Of a DNA stretch of 57,247 nucleotides, positions 9,386-17,077 are shown one piece after another. Location of the stretch: assembly GCA_016210565.1 (NCBI GenBank), contig JACQUA010000046.1, positions 1-57,247 of the forward strand, read 5' to 3'. The DNA is from Chloroflexota bacterium (GTDB taxonomy: Bacteria > Chloroflexota > Dehalococcoidia > JACQUA01). The notes beneath the pieces were generated by a model. That model was not told the origin of the DNA and did not search any database. It saw only the letters and a program-made list of their open reading frames with translations. A program made the position numbers and the translations under genes. Each line of letters opens with the position of its first letter. Within the stretch, counting starts at the first letter, position 1.

Positions 9386-9805
9386 TCAGAGGGCGAGGCG
9401 TTCCTTGGTCTCGCCCAGGAAGGCTTCGATGTCATCCAGGCCGTGCATCATGACATCGTGCACGATCCTGAAGTCGAGGCTAGAGTAATCATGGGCAATC
9501 ACGTTTCGGAAACCAACCATTTTGACCAGCTTGTCGGTGAGAGCCGCGGACAGGAAACCTTCTTCCTTCAAGATATGAAAGGCGTCGGCGTAAGTGCCGG
9601 GCCGGCGGAAGTTCTTGAACGCGATGATCGCTTCGGCCACGTCTATCGTGGCCTGTGTGACCAGGTAAAGATACCTTTCGACGGCGCCTCTCAGGGTGAT
9701 ATCGTTTTCAATGGCTTCCCGGGTATGGGCCTGGTAGCCCCGGAGAATCTTGAGATATCTCCTTATTGAACTGATGTCCTTTTCGATTGCGGCTAAACTG
9801 GTCAT
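9386..9805 (-). CDS. hepT: HepT-like HEPN ribonuclease toxin
   Basis: 139 residues from ATG 9805 (MTSLAAIEKD). The frame extends 15 codons further upstream to a TTG, but that part is a duplicated piece of the mntA end. All-helical HEPN/DUF86 protein with the RX4HXY signature as RNVIAHDY, the RNase site of the family. In HepT/MntA systems HepT is an RNase toxin and the partner nucleotidyltransferase modifies the Tyr of this motif to silence it. The partner gene lies directly upstream on the same strand. A recognisable toxin of normal length, with the key residues intact. Confidence 0.85.
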   Translation of the reverse strand: MTSLAAIEKDISSIRRYLKILRGYQAHTREAIENDITLRGAVERYLYLVTQATIDVAEAIIAFKNFRRPGTYADAFHILKEEGFLSAALTDKLVKMVGFRNVIAHDYSSLDFRIVHDVMMHGLDDIEAFLGETKERLAL

Positions 9806-9906
9806 GGTTCTCTGGTGAGGCCGTGTTCGACGAACGTTCGACACCCGCAAGGGGTTGTCGCTACGGGCCGGTCATGGTTCTTTGGTCAGGCCGTGTTTGA
9901 CCAGCG
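9801..9906. repeat. 70-bp offset tandem duplication of the mntA-hepT junction
   Basis: The 36 bases starting at 9801 match the 36 bases starting at 9871 at 31 positions. Each copy encodes, on the minus strand, an end like HGLT(K/R)EP followed by an ATGA start/stop overlap. The downstream copy carries the hepT start and the upstream one carries the mntA stop. Confidence 0.65.
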
Positions 9907-10273
9907 AGTAGTGGAAATCGAAGTATTCGTTCAGGATCCGGGGTTCGACGATGACCTTGAAGGGTTCCACCTGGAAGAGAAGAACGCCGTTCTTGATCAC
10001 TTCGTATTTGAGCTCCGGGCCCTGGGCGTCGTTCAGAACGATGACATCGACGTTGTTGGTCTGCAGCTTCCTGCTGAGGATGTCCATGAGCTGGACCCTG
10101 ACATCGAACCGCTTCAGGACGTCCGGTTCGTCGAGGTAGACCGCAAAGTCATAGTCGCTCAGCGGGCCGGTCCGGCCGCTGGCTCTTGAACCGAAAAGAT
10201 AGGCAAGCTTGACCTGCGGGAAGGCCCCGAAAACCGACTCGATGTCCTCCGGGAGTCCTGGTACCACTGTCAT
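9872..10273 (-). CDS. mntA: MntA-like minimal nucleotidyltransferase antitoxin
   Basis: 133 residues from ATG 10273; a GTG seven codons upstream (10294) is possible. The nucleotidyltransferase signature GSX10DXD is present as GSRASGRTGPLSDYD, with a third acidic residue expected in the DVIVLND segment. In this family MntA transfers AMP units to HepT and neutralises it. It precedes hepT, the usual order. The ancestral stop/start overlap appears to have been broken by a short duplication, leaving a gap of about 66 bases. Confidence 0.85.
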   Translation of the reverse strand: MTVVPGLPEDIESVFGAFPQVKLAYLFGSRASGRTGPLSDYDFAVYLDEPDVLKRFDVRVQLMDILSRKLQTNNVDVIVLNDAQGPELKYEVIKNGVLLFQVEPFKVIVEPRILNEYFDFHYSLVKHGLTKEP

Positions 10274-10329
10274 TGTTTTATTCGACTCTCGCACGGTCAG
10301 ACGGCACGGCTACCGGCCACCCCCCCCCC

Positions 10330-10349
10330 GACAGGCAGGGACGCCTGTC
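10330..10349. repeat. Dispersed palindrome family A, copy 3
   Basis: GACAGGCAGGGACGCCTGTC, just beyond the cysS stop codon. Confidence 0.65.
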
Positions 10350-10360
10350 GTACCGGCGCC

Positions 10361-11851
10361 CTAGCCGCGTTTTTCGTACTTCCAGCGGGGACCTTTGGGC
10401 GTGTCTTCAATGACCACGCCCAGCACGGTGAGGCCGGCGCGGACCTTATCGGCCAGGGCGAACTGCTTCTGGGCGCGGAGGTCCTGGCGGACGGAAAGGA
10501 GCAGATCGATAAAAGGCGCCGCCTCGGCGGGCCTGGTCTCTTTCGGGGCTTCAAGGCTCAGGCCGAGCACTCCGGCGAGCTCGCGCAGTGTGCCCTGGGC
10601 CTGGCCGACATCATGGCCGGCTTCGCGGCCCCTGTTGATATCCTTGGCGAGGTCGAACATGGCGGCGATGCCCTGGGCGAAGTTGAAGTCGTCATCGCCG
10701 CCCTGAATGAAGCGCTGGCGGTAAGAGTCCAGGTTGATGGATGCCTCTCTCACAGGCGGGGACGCCTGCGCCACCCCCTCTGCCATACCCTGTGGCACTG
10801 GTGGCGCTCCAGGGCTCACAGGCACGGTGGCCTGTGGTACCGGGGTACTCACAGGCGGGGACGCCTGTGCCACTCCTTGTGCCACTGCCTGCGCCACCGC
10901 TTCGGCCAGCCTTTCCGCACCCCGCGCCGACGCCGCGATGGCCTCCGGGGTGTAGGTCAAGGGGTTCCGGTAGTGGGAACTCAGGACAAACAGCCTGATG
11001 GCGTCGGAGCTGGAATTCTGGAGGGCCTGTCTGATGGTCACCAGGTTGCCCAGGGACTTGCTCATCTTCTCTTCACCGAGCTGCAGCATGCCGTTGTGCA
11101 TCCAGAAACGGGCGAAGGGTTTCTCCGCGGTATAGGCTTCCGATTGGGCGATTTCGTTTTCGTGGTGGGGAAAAACCAGGTCCTGGCCGCCGCCGTGTAT
11201 ATCGAGCGTCGCGCCCAGGTACTTCAAGGACATGGCGGTGCATTCGATGTGCCAGCCCGGTCTTCCGTTGCCCCAGGGGCTTTCCCATAAGGGCTCGCCG
11301 GGCTTGGAGAACTTCCACAGGGCGAAGTCCATGGGGTGTTCCTTGCCGGTCCCCTCGCCGGCCTCGCTTTTCATGTCTTCGAGGGAGCGGTGGCTCAGCG
11401 CGCCATAGCCGGGGAAGCTCTTGACCCGGAAGTAGACTCCGTCCTGCCCGGTATAGGCGTGCCCTTTTTGCATCAGGCCGGCGATGACTTCCTGGATCTT
11501 GGGGATTTCCTCGGTGGCCTTCGGATAAACGTCCGCCCTGCGGATGTTGAGGGCGTCGGTGTCTTCGAAGTATCTCCGGATGAAGTCGTTGGCCAACTCT
11601 GATGGCGGCTTGCCCAGCCGGTTGGCCCGGTTGATTATCTTATCGTCGATGTCGGTGAAGTTCTGGACGTAGCGGACGCGGTAGCCCCGGAATTCGAGGT
11701 ACCGCCGCATGGCGTCGAAGAAGATATAGCTCATGGCGTGGCCGAGGTGACAGTCATCGTAGGGGGTCACGCCGCAGACATAAATCTTTGTGGTCTCTGA
11801 AGAGGGAACGAATTCCTCTTTCCGGCTGGTGAGGTCGTTATAGATTTTCAC
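10361..11851 (-). CDS. cysS: Cysteinyl-tRNA synthetase with a repeat-derived insert
   Basis: 496 residues, GTG start at 11851 (KIYNDLTSRKEEF). It charges tRNA-Cys in the cytoplasm. Visible features: zinc/cysteine-site Cys in VCGVTPYD, the HIGH-type motif HLGHA, further zinc ligands in WHIECTAMS and HHENEIAQSEA, and KMSKS as KMSKSLGN. The DALR/anticodon part follows DDDFNFAQGIAAMFDLA. Between the catalytic core and that helical domain sits an extra segment of about 50 residues (about 315-367), rich in VAQ, SPPV and VPQATVPV. It is encoded by three copies of the dispersed family A palindrome, all in frame. Last gene of the apparent ispD-ispF-cysS group, 103 bases after ispF. Confidence 0.95.
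   Translation of the reverse strand: MKIYNDLTSRKEEFVPSSETTKIYVCGVTPYDDCHLGHAMSYIFFDAMRRYLEFRGYRVRYVQNFTDIDDKIINRANRLGKPPSELANDFIRRYFEDTDALNIRRADVYPKATEEIPKIQEVIAGLMQKGHAYTGQDGVYFRVKSFPGYGALSHRSLEDMKSEAGEGTGKEHPMDFALWKFSKPGEPLWESPWGNGRPGWHIECTAMSLKYLGATLDIHGGGQDLVFPHHENEIAQSEAYTAEKPFARFWMHNGMLQLGEEKMSKSLGNLVTIRQALQNSSSDAIRLFVLSSHYRNPLTYTPEAIAASARGAERLAEAVAQAVAQGVAQASPPVSTPVPQATVPVSPGAPPVPQGMAEGVAQASPPVREASINLDSYRQRFIQGGDDDFNFAQGIAAMFDLAKDINRGREAGHDVGQAQGTLRELAGVLGLSLEAPKETRPAEAAPFIDLLLSVRQDLRAQKQFALADKVRAGLTVLGVVIEDTPKGPRWKYEKRG
10751..10873. repeat. Three family A palindromes inside the cysS coding sequence
   Basis: Copies at 10751-10774, 10817-10841 and 10850-10873 carry the same core as the intergenic copies (ACAGGCGGGGACGCCTGTG; ACAGGCACGGTGGCCTGTG). 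On the cysS strand they read VAQASPPV, VPQATVPV and VAQASPPV, all in the same frame. Confidence 0.85.
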
Positions 11852-11954
11852 TTGTTACGTCGCTCCGGGGTTGTAGTGCAAGGATTCAGCCTCGCGGGTA
11901 GCCGACGCACAGGCCCCACCCGCAGAGCTAAAGCTGTGCACTACCCCCTGATGG

Positions 11955-12437
11955 TCATTTCTTGCTTTCCTGGAATAGCAGGGCGGTGGCGTAGGCTTCC
12001 ATGGCTTCACCGCTGCCGACATGGCCCACCTTGTTGGCGGTCTTGGCTTTGACGGACACCTGTCCCGGGTTGATGTCCAGGGCCTTGGCGATCTTGTTGC
12101 GCATGTCTTCGATAAAAGGCAGGAGCTTGGGGCTTTCTGCCACGATGGTGGCGTCGATATTGCCGATTTGCCAGCGGTTGCTGGCCAGGAGATTGATCGT
12201 CCGGCGCAGAAGGACCAGGCTGGCGATGTCTTTGTACTGGGGATCGCCGGGGGGGAAATGCTTGCCGATGTCGCCCTGGGCCGACGCCCCCAGCAGGGCA
12301 TCGATGATGGCGTGGAGAAGCACGTCGCCGTCGCTGTGCCCGGCGAGTCCCGTCTGGCAGGGGATTTCCACGCCCCCCAGCATCAGGCGGCGGTCTGCTA
12401 CAACGGGGTGGATGTCGTAACCGATTCCGATGCGCAT
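11955..12437 (-). CDS. ispF: 2-C-methyl-D-erythritol 2,4-cyclodiphosphate synthase
   Basis: 160 residues from ATG 12437. It performs the fifth step of the MEP isoprenoid pathway, forming MEcPP from CDP-ME 2-phosphate. Metal-binding GYDIH (Asp8 and His10 area), GHSDGDVLLHAIIDALLGA and the CDP-site segment VKAKTANKVGHVGSG match the family and the length is normal. It lies downstream of ispD, the usual MEP pairing. There is no Shine-Dalgarno sequence: the start codon follows directly after a TTGAATC heptamer tract. Confidence 0.95.
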   Translation of the reverse strand: MRIGIGYDIHPVVADRRLMLGGVEIPCQTGLAGHSDGDVLLHAIIDALLGASAQGDIGKHFPPGDPQYKDIASLVLLRRTINLLASNRWQIGNIDATIVAESPKLLPFIEDMRNKIAKALDINPGQVSVKAKTANKVGHVGSGEAMEAYATALLFQESKK

Positions 12438-12468
12438 AAGGATTCAAGATTCAAGATTCAAGATTCTC
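12438..12468 (-). repeat. TTGAATC heptamer tract before ispF
   Basis: About four tandem units read toward the ispF start on the minus strand (TTGAATCTTGAATC). Similar tracts in the same relative orientation precede soxC, the acyl-CoA synthetase, mutM and gltX. Confidence 0.75.
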
Positions 12469-12479
12469 CGCCCCGAACC

Positions 12480-12607
12480 GTCATTGCGAGCGAAGCGCGG
12501 CAATCTCCTCGGCTTGGCGAGAGTCCCGACCTGTCGGGACAAGGCGGACCCGATGTCCAGACAACCGGAGGATTGCTTCGTCCCGACGAAATCGGGACTC
12601 GCAATGG
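12480..12607. repeat. Dispersed inverted repeat family B, copy 2
   Basis: TCATTGCGAGCGAAGCGCGG to ACTCGCAATGG. It fills most of the ispF-ispD gap and is followed at about 12650-12685 by short units of 'GACTGCCGACTATCGACT' (family I). Confidence 0.75.
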
Positions 12608-12679
12608 CATTTTCGTATCAAGATTCCCCGCCCCGGCTGCCGTCTGCCGTCCTGCCGACTGCTGACTATCGACTGCCGA

Positions 12680-13360
12680 CTATCGACTCTTGATTATCGC
12701 CTCTGCGATGACGAGGTCCTCCGGCGCGGTTATCTTTATGTTCTCATAGGAACCCATGTAGACCTTGACCTTGTGACCGAGGCGTTCGACCAGCGCGGCG
12801 TCATCGGTGACGTCTCCGGAGACGTTCTCGTAAGACTTCCTGAGCAGGTCCGTGAGGAACACCTGGGGCGTCTGGACCAGCCACAGGCCGTTTCTGGGGA
12901 TGGTCTCGATGACCTCCCCCTCCCGGCTCACTCTTTTCACCGTGTCGGTGGCGGGAACGGCCGCGATGGCGGCCCCGAAAACCGCGGCTCCCGCGATGCC
13001 CCGCTCGATGACGTCAGAGGTGACGCACGGCCGGGCGCCGTCGTGGACGGCCACAATCGGGCAATCACCGAGATGCCGCAACCCCTCCCGGACGGAGTCC
13101 TGGCGGCGTGGGCCGCCGGGACAGACGTTGCTGACCTTAGTCCAGCGGTTGTCCAGGACGAGTTGCCGGCCGCGGGAAACGCTTTCCCCGGCCAGTACCA
13201 TGACGATTTCGGCTATGCCCGGGCAGGACTGGAACGTTTCCAGCACCCAGGAGAGGACCGGCTTCCCGGCGACCGGGACGAAGACCTTGTTGGTCCCTGC
13301 CATACGCCGGCTGTCGCCCGCGGCCACGATGATGGCGCCGGCCCGCAAGATTGATGCCAC
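12680..13360 (-). CDS. ispD: 2-C-methyl-D-erythritol 4-phosphate cytidylyltransferase
   Basis: 226 residues, GTG start at 13360 with a strong GGGAGGT seven bases upstream. Third step of the MEP pathway (CTP plus MEP to CDP-ME). The cytidylyltransferase signatures are visible: GAIIVAAGDSRRMAG near the N-terminus, GGPRRQDSVREGL, VHDGARP, ATDTVK, QTPQVF and DVTDDAALVE. Normal length. It sits between the PIN/TRAM gene and ispF, as in many Gram-positive and Chloroflexota genomes. Confidence 0.95.
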   Translation of the reverse strand: MASILRAGAIIVAAGDSRRMAGTNKVFVPVAGKPVLSWVLETFQSCPGIAEIVMVLAGESVSRGRQLVLDNRWTKVSNVCPGGPRRQDSVREGLRHLGDCPIVAVHDGARPCVTSDVIERGIAGAAVFGAAIAAVPATDTVKRVSREGEVIETIPRNGLWLVQTPQVFLTDLLRKSYENVSGDVTDDAALVERLGHKVKVYMGSYENIKITAPEDLVIAEAIIKSR

Positions 13361-13401
13361 AGTCTACCTCCCGCTCGTCTCACGCATGCAACGGGGTAAC
13401 T

Positions 13402-13480
13402 GAAACCACGAATAAACACGAATTGATACGAAGGGGGTTGTCCTTTCATTTCGTGTTCATTAGTGTTAATTCGTGGTTTC
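13402..13480. repeat. Dispersed inverted repeat family D, copy 1
   Basis: Inverted arms AACCACGAATAAACACGAA and TTCGTG...AATTCGTGGTTT. Other copies: 25651-25760, 47375-47490 and 56969-57090. A family G copy follows at 13484-13550. Confidence 0.8.
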
Positions 13481-13566
13481 TCGCCCCCCGCAGGCTGAAG
13501 ACCTGTCCCGACGGGTCGAGGACTCTCTCAGATCGGAGCGGCTGCAATGGCGGGAGGAAAAGTTTC

Positions 13567-14607
13567 TCAATGGTAGCCGTTCCTGAGCTGGGCGAAGATC
13601 ATCCGTCCGACGGCTGTTTGCAGGACGCGGGTGACCGTTACGGTCACCTGCGAGTTCAGGTAGCGGCGCCCGCCTTCGACTACCACCATGGTCCCATCGT
13701 CCAGGAACCCCACGCCCTGCCCCGATTCTTTTCCCTCCTGGGTTATCCTGATCTCCAGCTCCTCGCCGGAAAGCACCACCGGTTTCAGGGCCAGCGCCAG
13801 CTCGTTGATGTTCAGCGTCTTGACTCCCTGAAGCTCGGCGACGCGGTTGAGGTTGAAGTCATTTGTAATAACCGCGGCGTGAATTTGCCGCCCCAGCAGT
13901 ACCAGCTTCGCGTCGACCCCTTCGGCGTCGGCAAAATCGACGTCGCTGATCTGGACGGGAACATCCGATTCTTTTTGGAGCTTGTTGAGCATGTCCAGGC
14001 CGCGGCGGCCCCTCTTGCGCCGCTGGGCATCGCTCGAGTCGGCGATATACTGGAGTTCCTGGAGGACGAACTTGGGGATGATCAGGGGTCCCCGGATGAC
14101 CCCGGTCTGGGTTATGTCGGCGATGCGGCCGTCGATGATGGCGCTGGTGTCCAGAATGAAGCGTGAATCGGTCTCGGTGTGCGGCGTTCCGCCTTTAGCG
14201 AAAGCGCCCGGCCCGAATCCGATTGCTTGCAGCGTTTCTCTTCTGGCCAGCAGTGCCGAGATAGTGAGGTAGCTTAACAGCAGCGCCACCGCGAGGGGAA
14301 TAGTCCTGCCGTAATTGCCGGGAAGGAGCGACAGGGGCAGGGCCAGCAACGCACCCGCGAGAAGACCAATGAGTAGTCCACCAACGATAGCCAGTAGAGT
14401 GCCCGGCTGGGCCACCCAGCGGGCCGGACGGGTAGTGACCAGGGGGGCCAGGAATGCCCCTGTGGCGGCGCCGGCGGCCGCGAGACCGAGGGCCAGCGCG
14501 CTTGTGGGGGCAAAGCTGCCCGCGCCGGCGCCCGCGCCGCCCAGAAGCCAGCCGACAAGAGCAAGGACGATGCCCCCCACTGCTCGGGAAAATATTTCGG
14601 TTACCAT
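13567..14607 (-). CDS. Membrane PIN/TRAM-domain protein (YacL-like)
   Basis: 346 residues from ATG 14607, chosen because AAGGGGTGG lies just upstream; the longer frame would translate a dispersed repeat. Four hydrophobic helices (about residues 1-130) are followed by a PIN nuclease-type domain with acidic residues in FILDTSAIIDGR, an Asp/Glu-rich middle and AVITNDFNLNRVAE. A C-terminal TRAM domain (about 280-340; EGKESGQGVGFLDDGTMVVV) is expected to bind RNA. The family occurs next to ispD in Firmicutes and Actinobacteria. Exact substrate is unknown; RNA cleavage or binding at the membrane is inferred from the domains. Confidence 0.85.
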   Translation of the reverse strand: MVTEIFSRAVGGIVLALVGWLLGGAGAGAGSFAPTSALALGLAAAGAATGAFLAPLVTTRPARWVAQPGTLLAIVGGLLIGLLAGALLALPLSLLPGNYGRTIPLAVALLLSYLTISALLARRETLQAIGFGPGAFAKGGTPHTETDSRFILDTSAIIDGRIADITQTGVIRGPLIIPKFVLQELQYIADSSDAQRRKRGRRGLDMLNKLQKESDVPVQISDVDFADAEGVDAKLVLLGRQIHAAVITNDFNLNRVAELQGVKTLNINELALALKPVVLSGEELEIRITQEGKESGQGVGFLDDGTMVVVEGGRRYLNSQVTVTVTRVLQTAVGRMIFAQLRNGYH

Positions 14608-14690
14608 GAAGCAACCACCCCTTTTTGTGTGTGATTTCTTACAACCTTCAAATTTAGCATAGCCACCTACAAAAGTCAAAATGCTTTCCT

Positions 14691-14713
14691 CCCCTTTGGC
14701 AAAAGGAGGGATG
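14691..14713. repeat. Dispersed repeat family F, copy 1
   Basis: CCCTTTGGCAAAAGGAGGGA. The same 'CCCCCTTTGCGAAAGGGGG' theme recurs at 33739-33881, 36353-36452 and 39136-39185. A 'GCCCATGGCTTTAGCCTTGC' repeat follows at about 14744-14763, also found near 52050. Confidence 0.55.
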
Positions 14714-14840
14714 GAGATGGATTTCCCGCTTCGGTACGTGTAGCCCATGGCTTTAGCCTTGCCGCGGGGCCTCTGTCATTCTTCATCTTGGTATTTGACT
14801 TTTGATCTTTCCACTGCCGCAAGACTTCATGCTTGAGGGA

Positions 14841-16793
14841 CTAACGCGGGGCCTGGGACCTCCTGGCCCGCTCCAGATGGACCATGAGAATCGCCACATC
14901 GGCCGGGGTCACCCCCTCGATCCGGGAAGCCCGGGCCAGGGTGTCGGGACGGAACCTCTCCAGTTTCTGGGCGGCCTCCCGGCGCAATCCCCTGAGGACG
15001 GCGTAGTCCAAGCACTGCGGAATTGAGCGTTCTTCGAGTCGCCGCAGCCTTTCCACATCGGCATACTGCCTCTGGAGGTAGCCATCGTACTTGGCCTGGA
15101 TTTCTACCTGGTCGATGATTTCCTGTCCCAGCTTGCCATCGCCGAACCCCATCTCCTTCAATAGAGCATAGCCCGCGCCCGGACGGCTGAGGAAACTTGC
15201 CAGGCTGACTCCGTGCGCCAGCTCGATGGCCGGGCTGCGACCCTCGACATCGGCCGGGTTAATGAACCGCTTCTGCAGTCGGGACATCTCGGCGGCGATA
15301 GCCTCCTGCTTGGCCAGGACTGCCTGGTGGCGTCCTCTGTCTACCAGCCCGACGGAATAGCTCAGAGAAGTCAGGCGGAGGTCGGCGTTGTCCTGCCGGA
15401 GCAAGAGGCGGTATTCGGCCCGGGAGGTAAACAGGCGGTATGGTTCGGTTAGGTCGCGAGTAACAAGGTCGTCAATCATCACTCCGAGGTAGGCCTGGTC
15501 GCGGCGGAGGACGAGCGGTGGCTTGCCCCGTATTTTAAGGGCGGCGTTGATGCCGGCCATCAGGCCCTGTCCGGCCGCCTCCTCATAACCGGTGGTCCCG
15601 TTGATCTGTCCCGCCAGAAACAGGCCGGGTAGTTGCCTGGTCTCCAGGGACGCGGTAATCTGGTAGGGGAAGACGAAATCGTACTCGATGGCGTAGCCTA
15701 CCCGGGTCATCTCCACATGCTCCAGGGCAGGTATGGTGCGGAGCATGGCGAGCTGGACGTCCTCGGGCAGGCTGGTGTTGGCGCCCTGGACATAGACCTC
15801 CGCGGTCTCCCACCCCTCCGGTTCCAGGAACAGGGGGTGGGATTCTTTGTGCGGGAACCTGTTGATCTTGTCTTCGATAGACGGGCAATAGCGGGGACCT
15901 ATCCCCTTGATGATCCCGGTGAAGAGCGGAGCGCGGTGCAGATTAGAACGGATGATCCGGTGCGTTTCCTCGTTGGTGTTGACCAGGTAGCATGGAAGCT
16001 GCGGTCGCCAGGCAGTCGCTGATTCCACGGGGTACACGGGGTTCGGGGAAGGGAAGGGTGGGGTGGGGACAGCGAACAGGTAATGGCCAAAGTGGAGCGG
16101 TGTCGGGCTCCCCGGCTGGACCATGGTCCTGGTGAAGTCGATGGTCCTGGCATCAATACGAGGCGGTGTGCCCGTCTTCAATCTGCCCAGGTCGAAGCCG
16201 ATCCGGCGGAGGCTATCGGAAAGGCCGCAGGCGGCGAACTCCCCGGACCGGCCCCCCTCACGAGTATGATCGCCGACGATCACACGACCGCCCAGGGATG
16301 TTCCCGTGGTCAGAATCAGGCAGCGGCAATGGTACGTCCAACCGAGGTCGGTCTTCACCCACAGGGTGATCCCGGCGCCGGCGGCCGGGGTGTACCGGCC
16401 TATTTCCTCGACCAGCGCCTGCTTGAGGTGCAGGCCCGGCTGTCTTTCCAGCGTGTGTTTCATCGCCAGGCCATAGAGCTTCTTGTCGGCCTGGGCGCGG
16501 GGCGCCTGGACGGCGGGGCCTTTCCCCGTGTTGAGCATTCGTATCTGGAGGAAGGTCTGGTCGGTGGCGCGTCCCATTTCGCCGCCCAGGGCATCGATCT
16601 CCCTGACAAGGTGACCCTTGGCCGGCCCGCCGATGGATGGGTTGCACGGCATCAGGGCGATGTTGTCCAGGTTCATGGTGAGCAGCAGGGTGCGGCAGCC
16701 CATGCGGGCCGAAGCCAGGGCCGCCTCGCATCCGGCGTGGCCGGCGCCGACGACAATGACATCGTAAGGATTGTCAGACAACGACTGGTCCAT
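14841..16793 (-). CDS. mnmG: tRNA uridine-5-carboxymethylaminomethyl modification enzyme MnmG (GidA)
   Basis: 650 residues from ATG 16793 (MDQSLSDNPYDVIVVGAG); the frame upstream is repeat-like sequence. With MnmE it modifies the wobble uridine of several tRNAs, using FAD and methylene-tetrahydrofolate. FAD-binding GAGHAGCEAA, the conserved CNPSIGGPAKG with a catalytic Cys, LKTGTPPRID and the C-terminal helical domain (EIQAKYDGYLQRQ...) are present. It is slightly longer than the common 620-630 residues because of a short Pro-rich insertion near residues 250-275 (VPTPPFPSPNPVYP). mnmE is not in the window. Confidence 0.95.
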   Translation of the reverse strand: MDQSLSDNPYDVIVVGAGHAGCEAALASARMGCRTLLLTMNLDNIALMPCNPSIGGPAKGHLVREIDALGGEMGRATDQTFLQIRMLNTGKGPAVQAPRAQADKKLYGLAMKHTLERQPGLHLKQALVEEIGRYTPAAGAGITLWVKTDLGWTYHCRCLILTTGTSLGGRVIVGDHTREGGRSGEFAACGLSDSLRRIGFDLGRLKTGTPPRIDARTIDFTRTMVQPGSPTPLHFGHYLFAVPTPPFPSPNPVYPVESATAWRPQLPCYLVNTNEETHRIIRSNLHRAPLFTGIIKGIGPRYCPSIEDKINRFPHKESHPLFLEPEGWETAEVYVQGANTSLPEDVQLAMLRTIPALEHVEMTRVGYAIEYDFVFPYQITASLETRQLPGLFLAGQINGTTGYEEAAGQGLMAGINAALKIRGKPPLVLRRDQAYLGVMIDDLVTRDLTEPYRLFTSRAEYRLLLRQDNADLRLTSLSYSVGLVDRGRHQAVLAKQEAIAAEMSRLQKRFINPADVEGRSPAIELAHGVSLASFLSRPGAGYALLKEMGFGDGKLGQEIIDQVEIQAKYDGYLQRQYADVERLRRLEERSIPQCLDYAVLRGLRREAAQKLERFRPDTLARASRIEGVTPADVAILMVHLERARRSQAPR

Positions 16794-16964
16794 TTCACTG
16801 AGGATTTTATCACTTTCACCGCAGAGACGCTGAGAACGCGGAGGTTCATCATCTGATGCTGGTTTTTGAGGCGTCGCTTCACGTTGGACACAGGTACAAA
16901 AGAGCCCGGGATTCTTGGGCGGGTCTAGGTAGTTATTCGCTAAGAAAGTAGTCAATTCGCACTA

Positions 16965-16994
16965 TTGACGGTGACGGTGAAAATCTAGTATATT
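16965..16994 (+). promoter_or_regulatory. Promoter of the nine-heme cytochrome gene
   Basis: TTGACG (16965-16970), 18-base spacer, TATATT (16989-16994), 84 bases upstream of the chosen start codon and inside the AT-rich divergent space between mnmG and the cytochrome gene. Confidence 0.55.
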
Positions 16995-17077
16995 TGCATG
17001 GATAAATTGTAAGTATATCGTAAGGATAAATGCCAGAGCCGAAGGCAGCTATTCCTGAAAGGGGGACACAAAAGCCC

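Noticed and set aside
10613..11290. 225-codon open frame on the plus strand
   Set aside because: Antisense shadow of cysS in high-GC sequence.
12438..12468. CRISPR-like array
   Set aside because: The repeat is a 7-base tandem with no spacers. The other repeats are dispersed and not regularly spaced, and no cas gene is present.
14608..14748. Longer N-terminus of the PIN/TRAM protein
   Set aside because: Translates a family F repeat (SIPPFAKGEES). The strong ribosome site favours ATG 14607.
16083..16856. 257-codon open frame on the plus strand
   Set aside because: Antisense shadow of mnmG with no recognisable motif.
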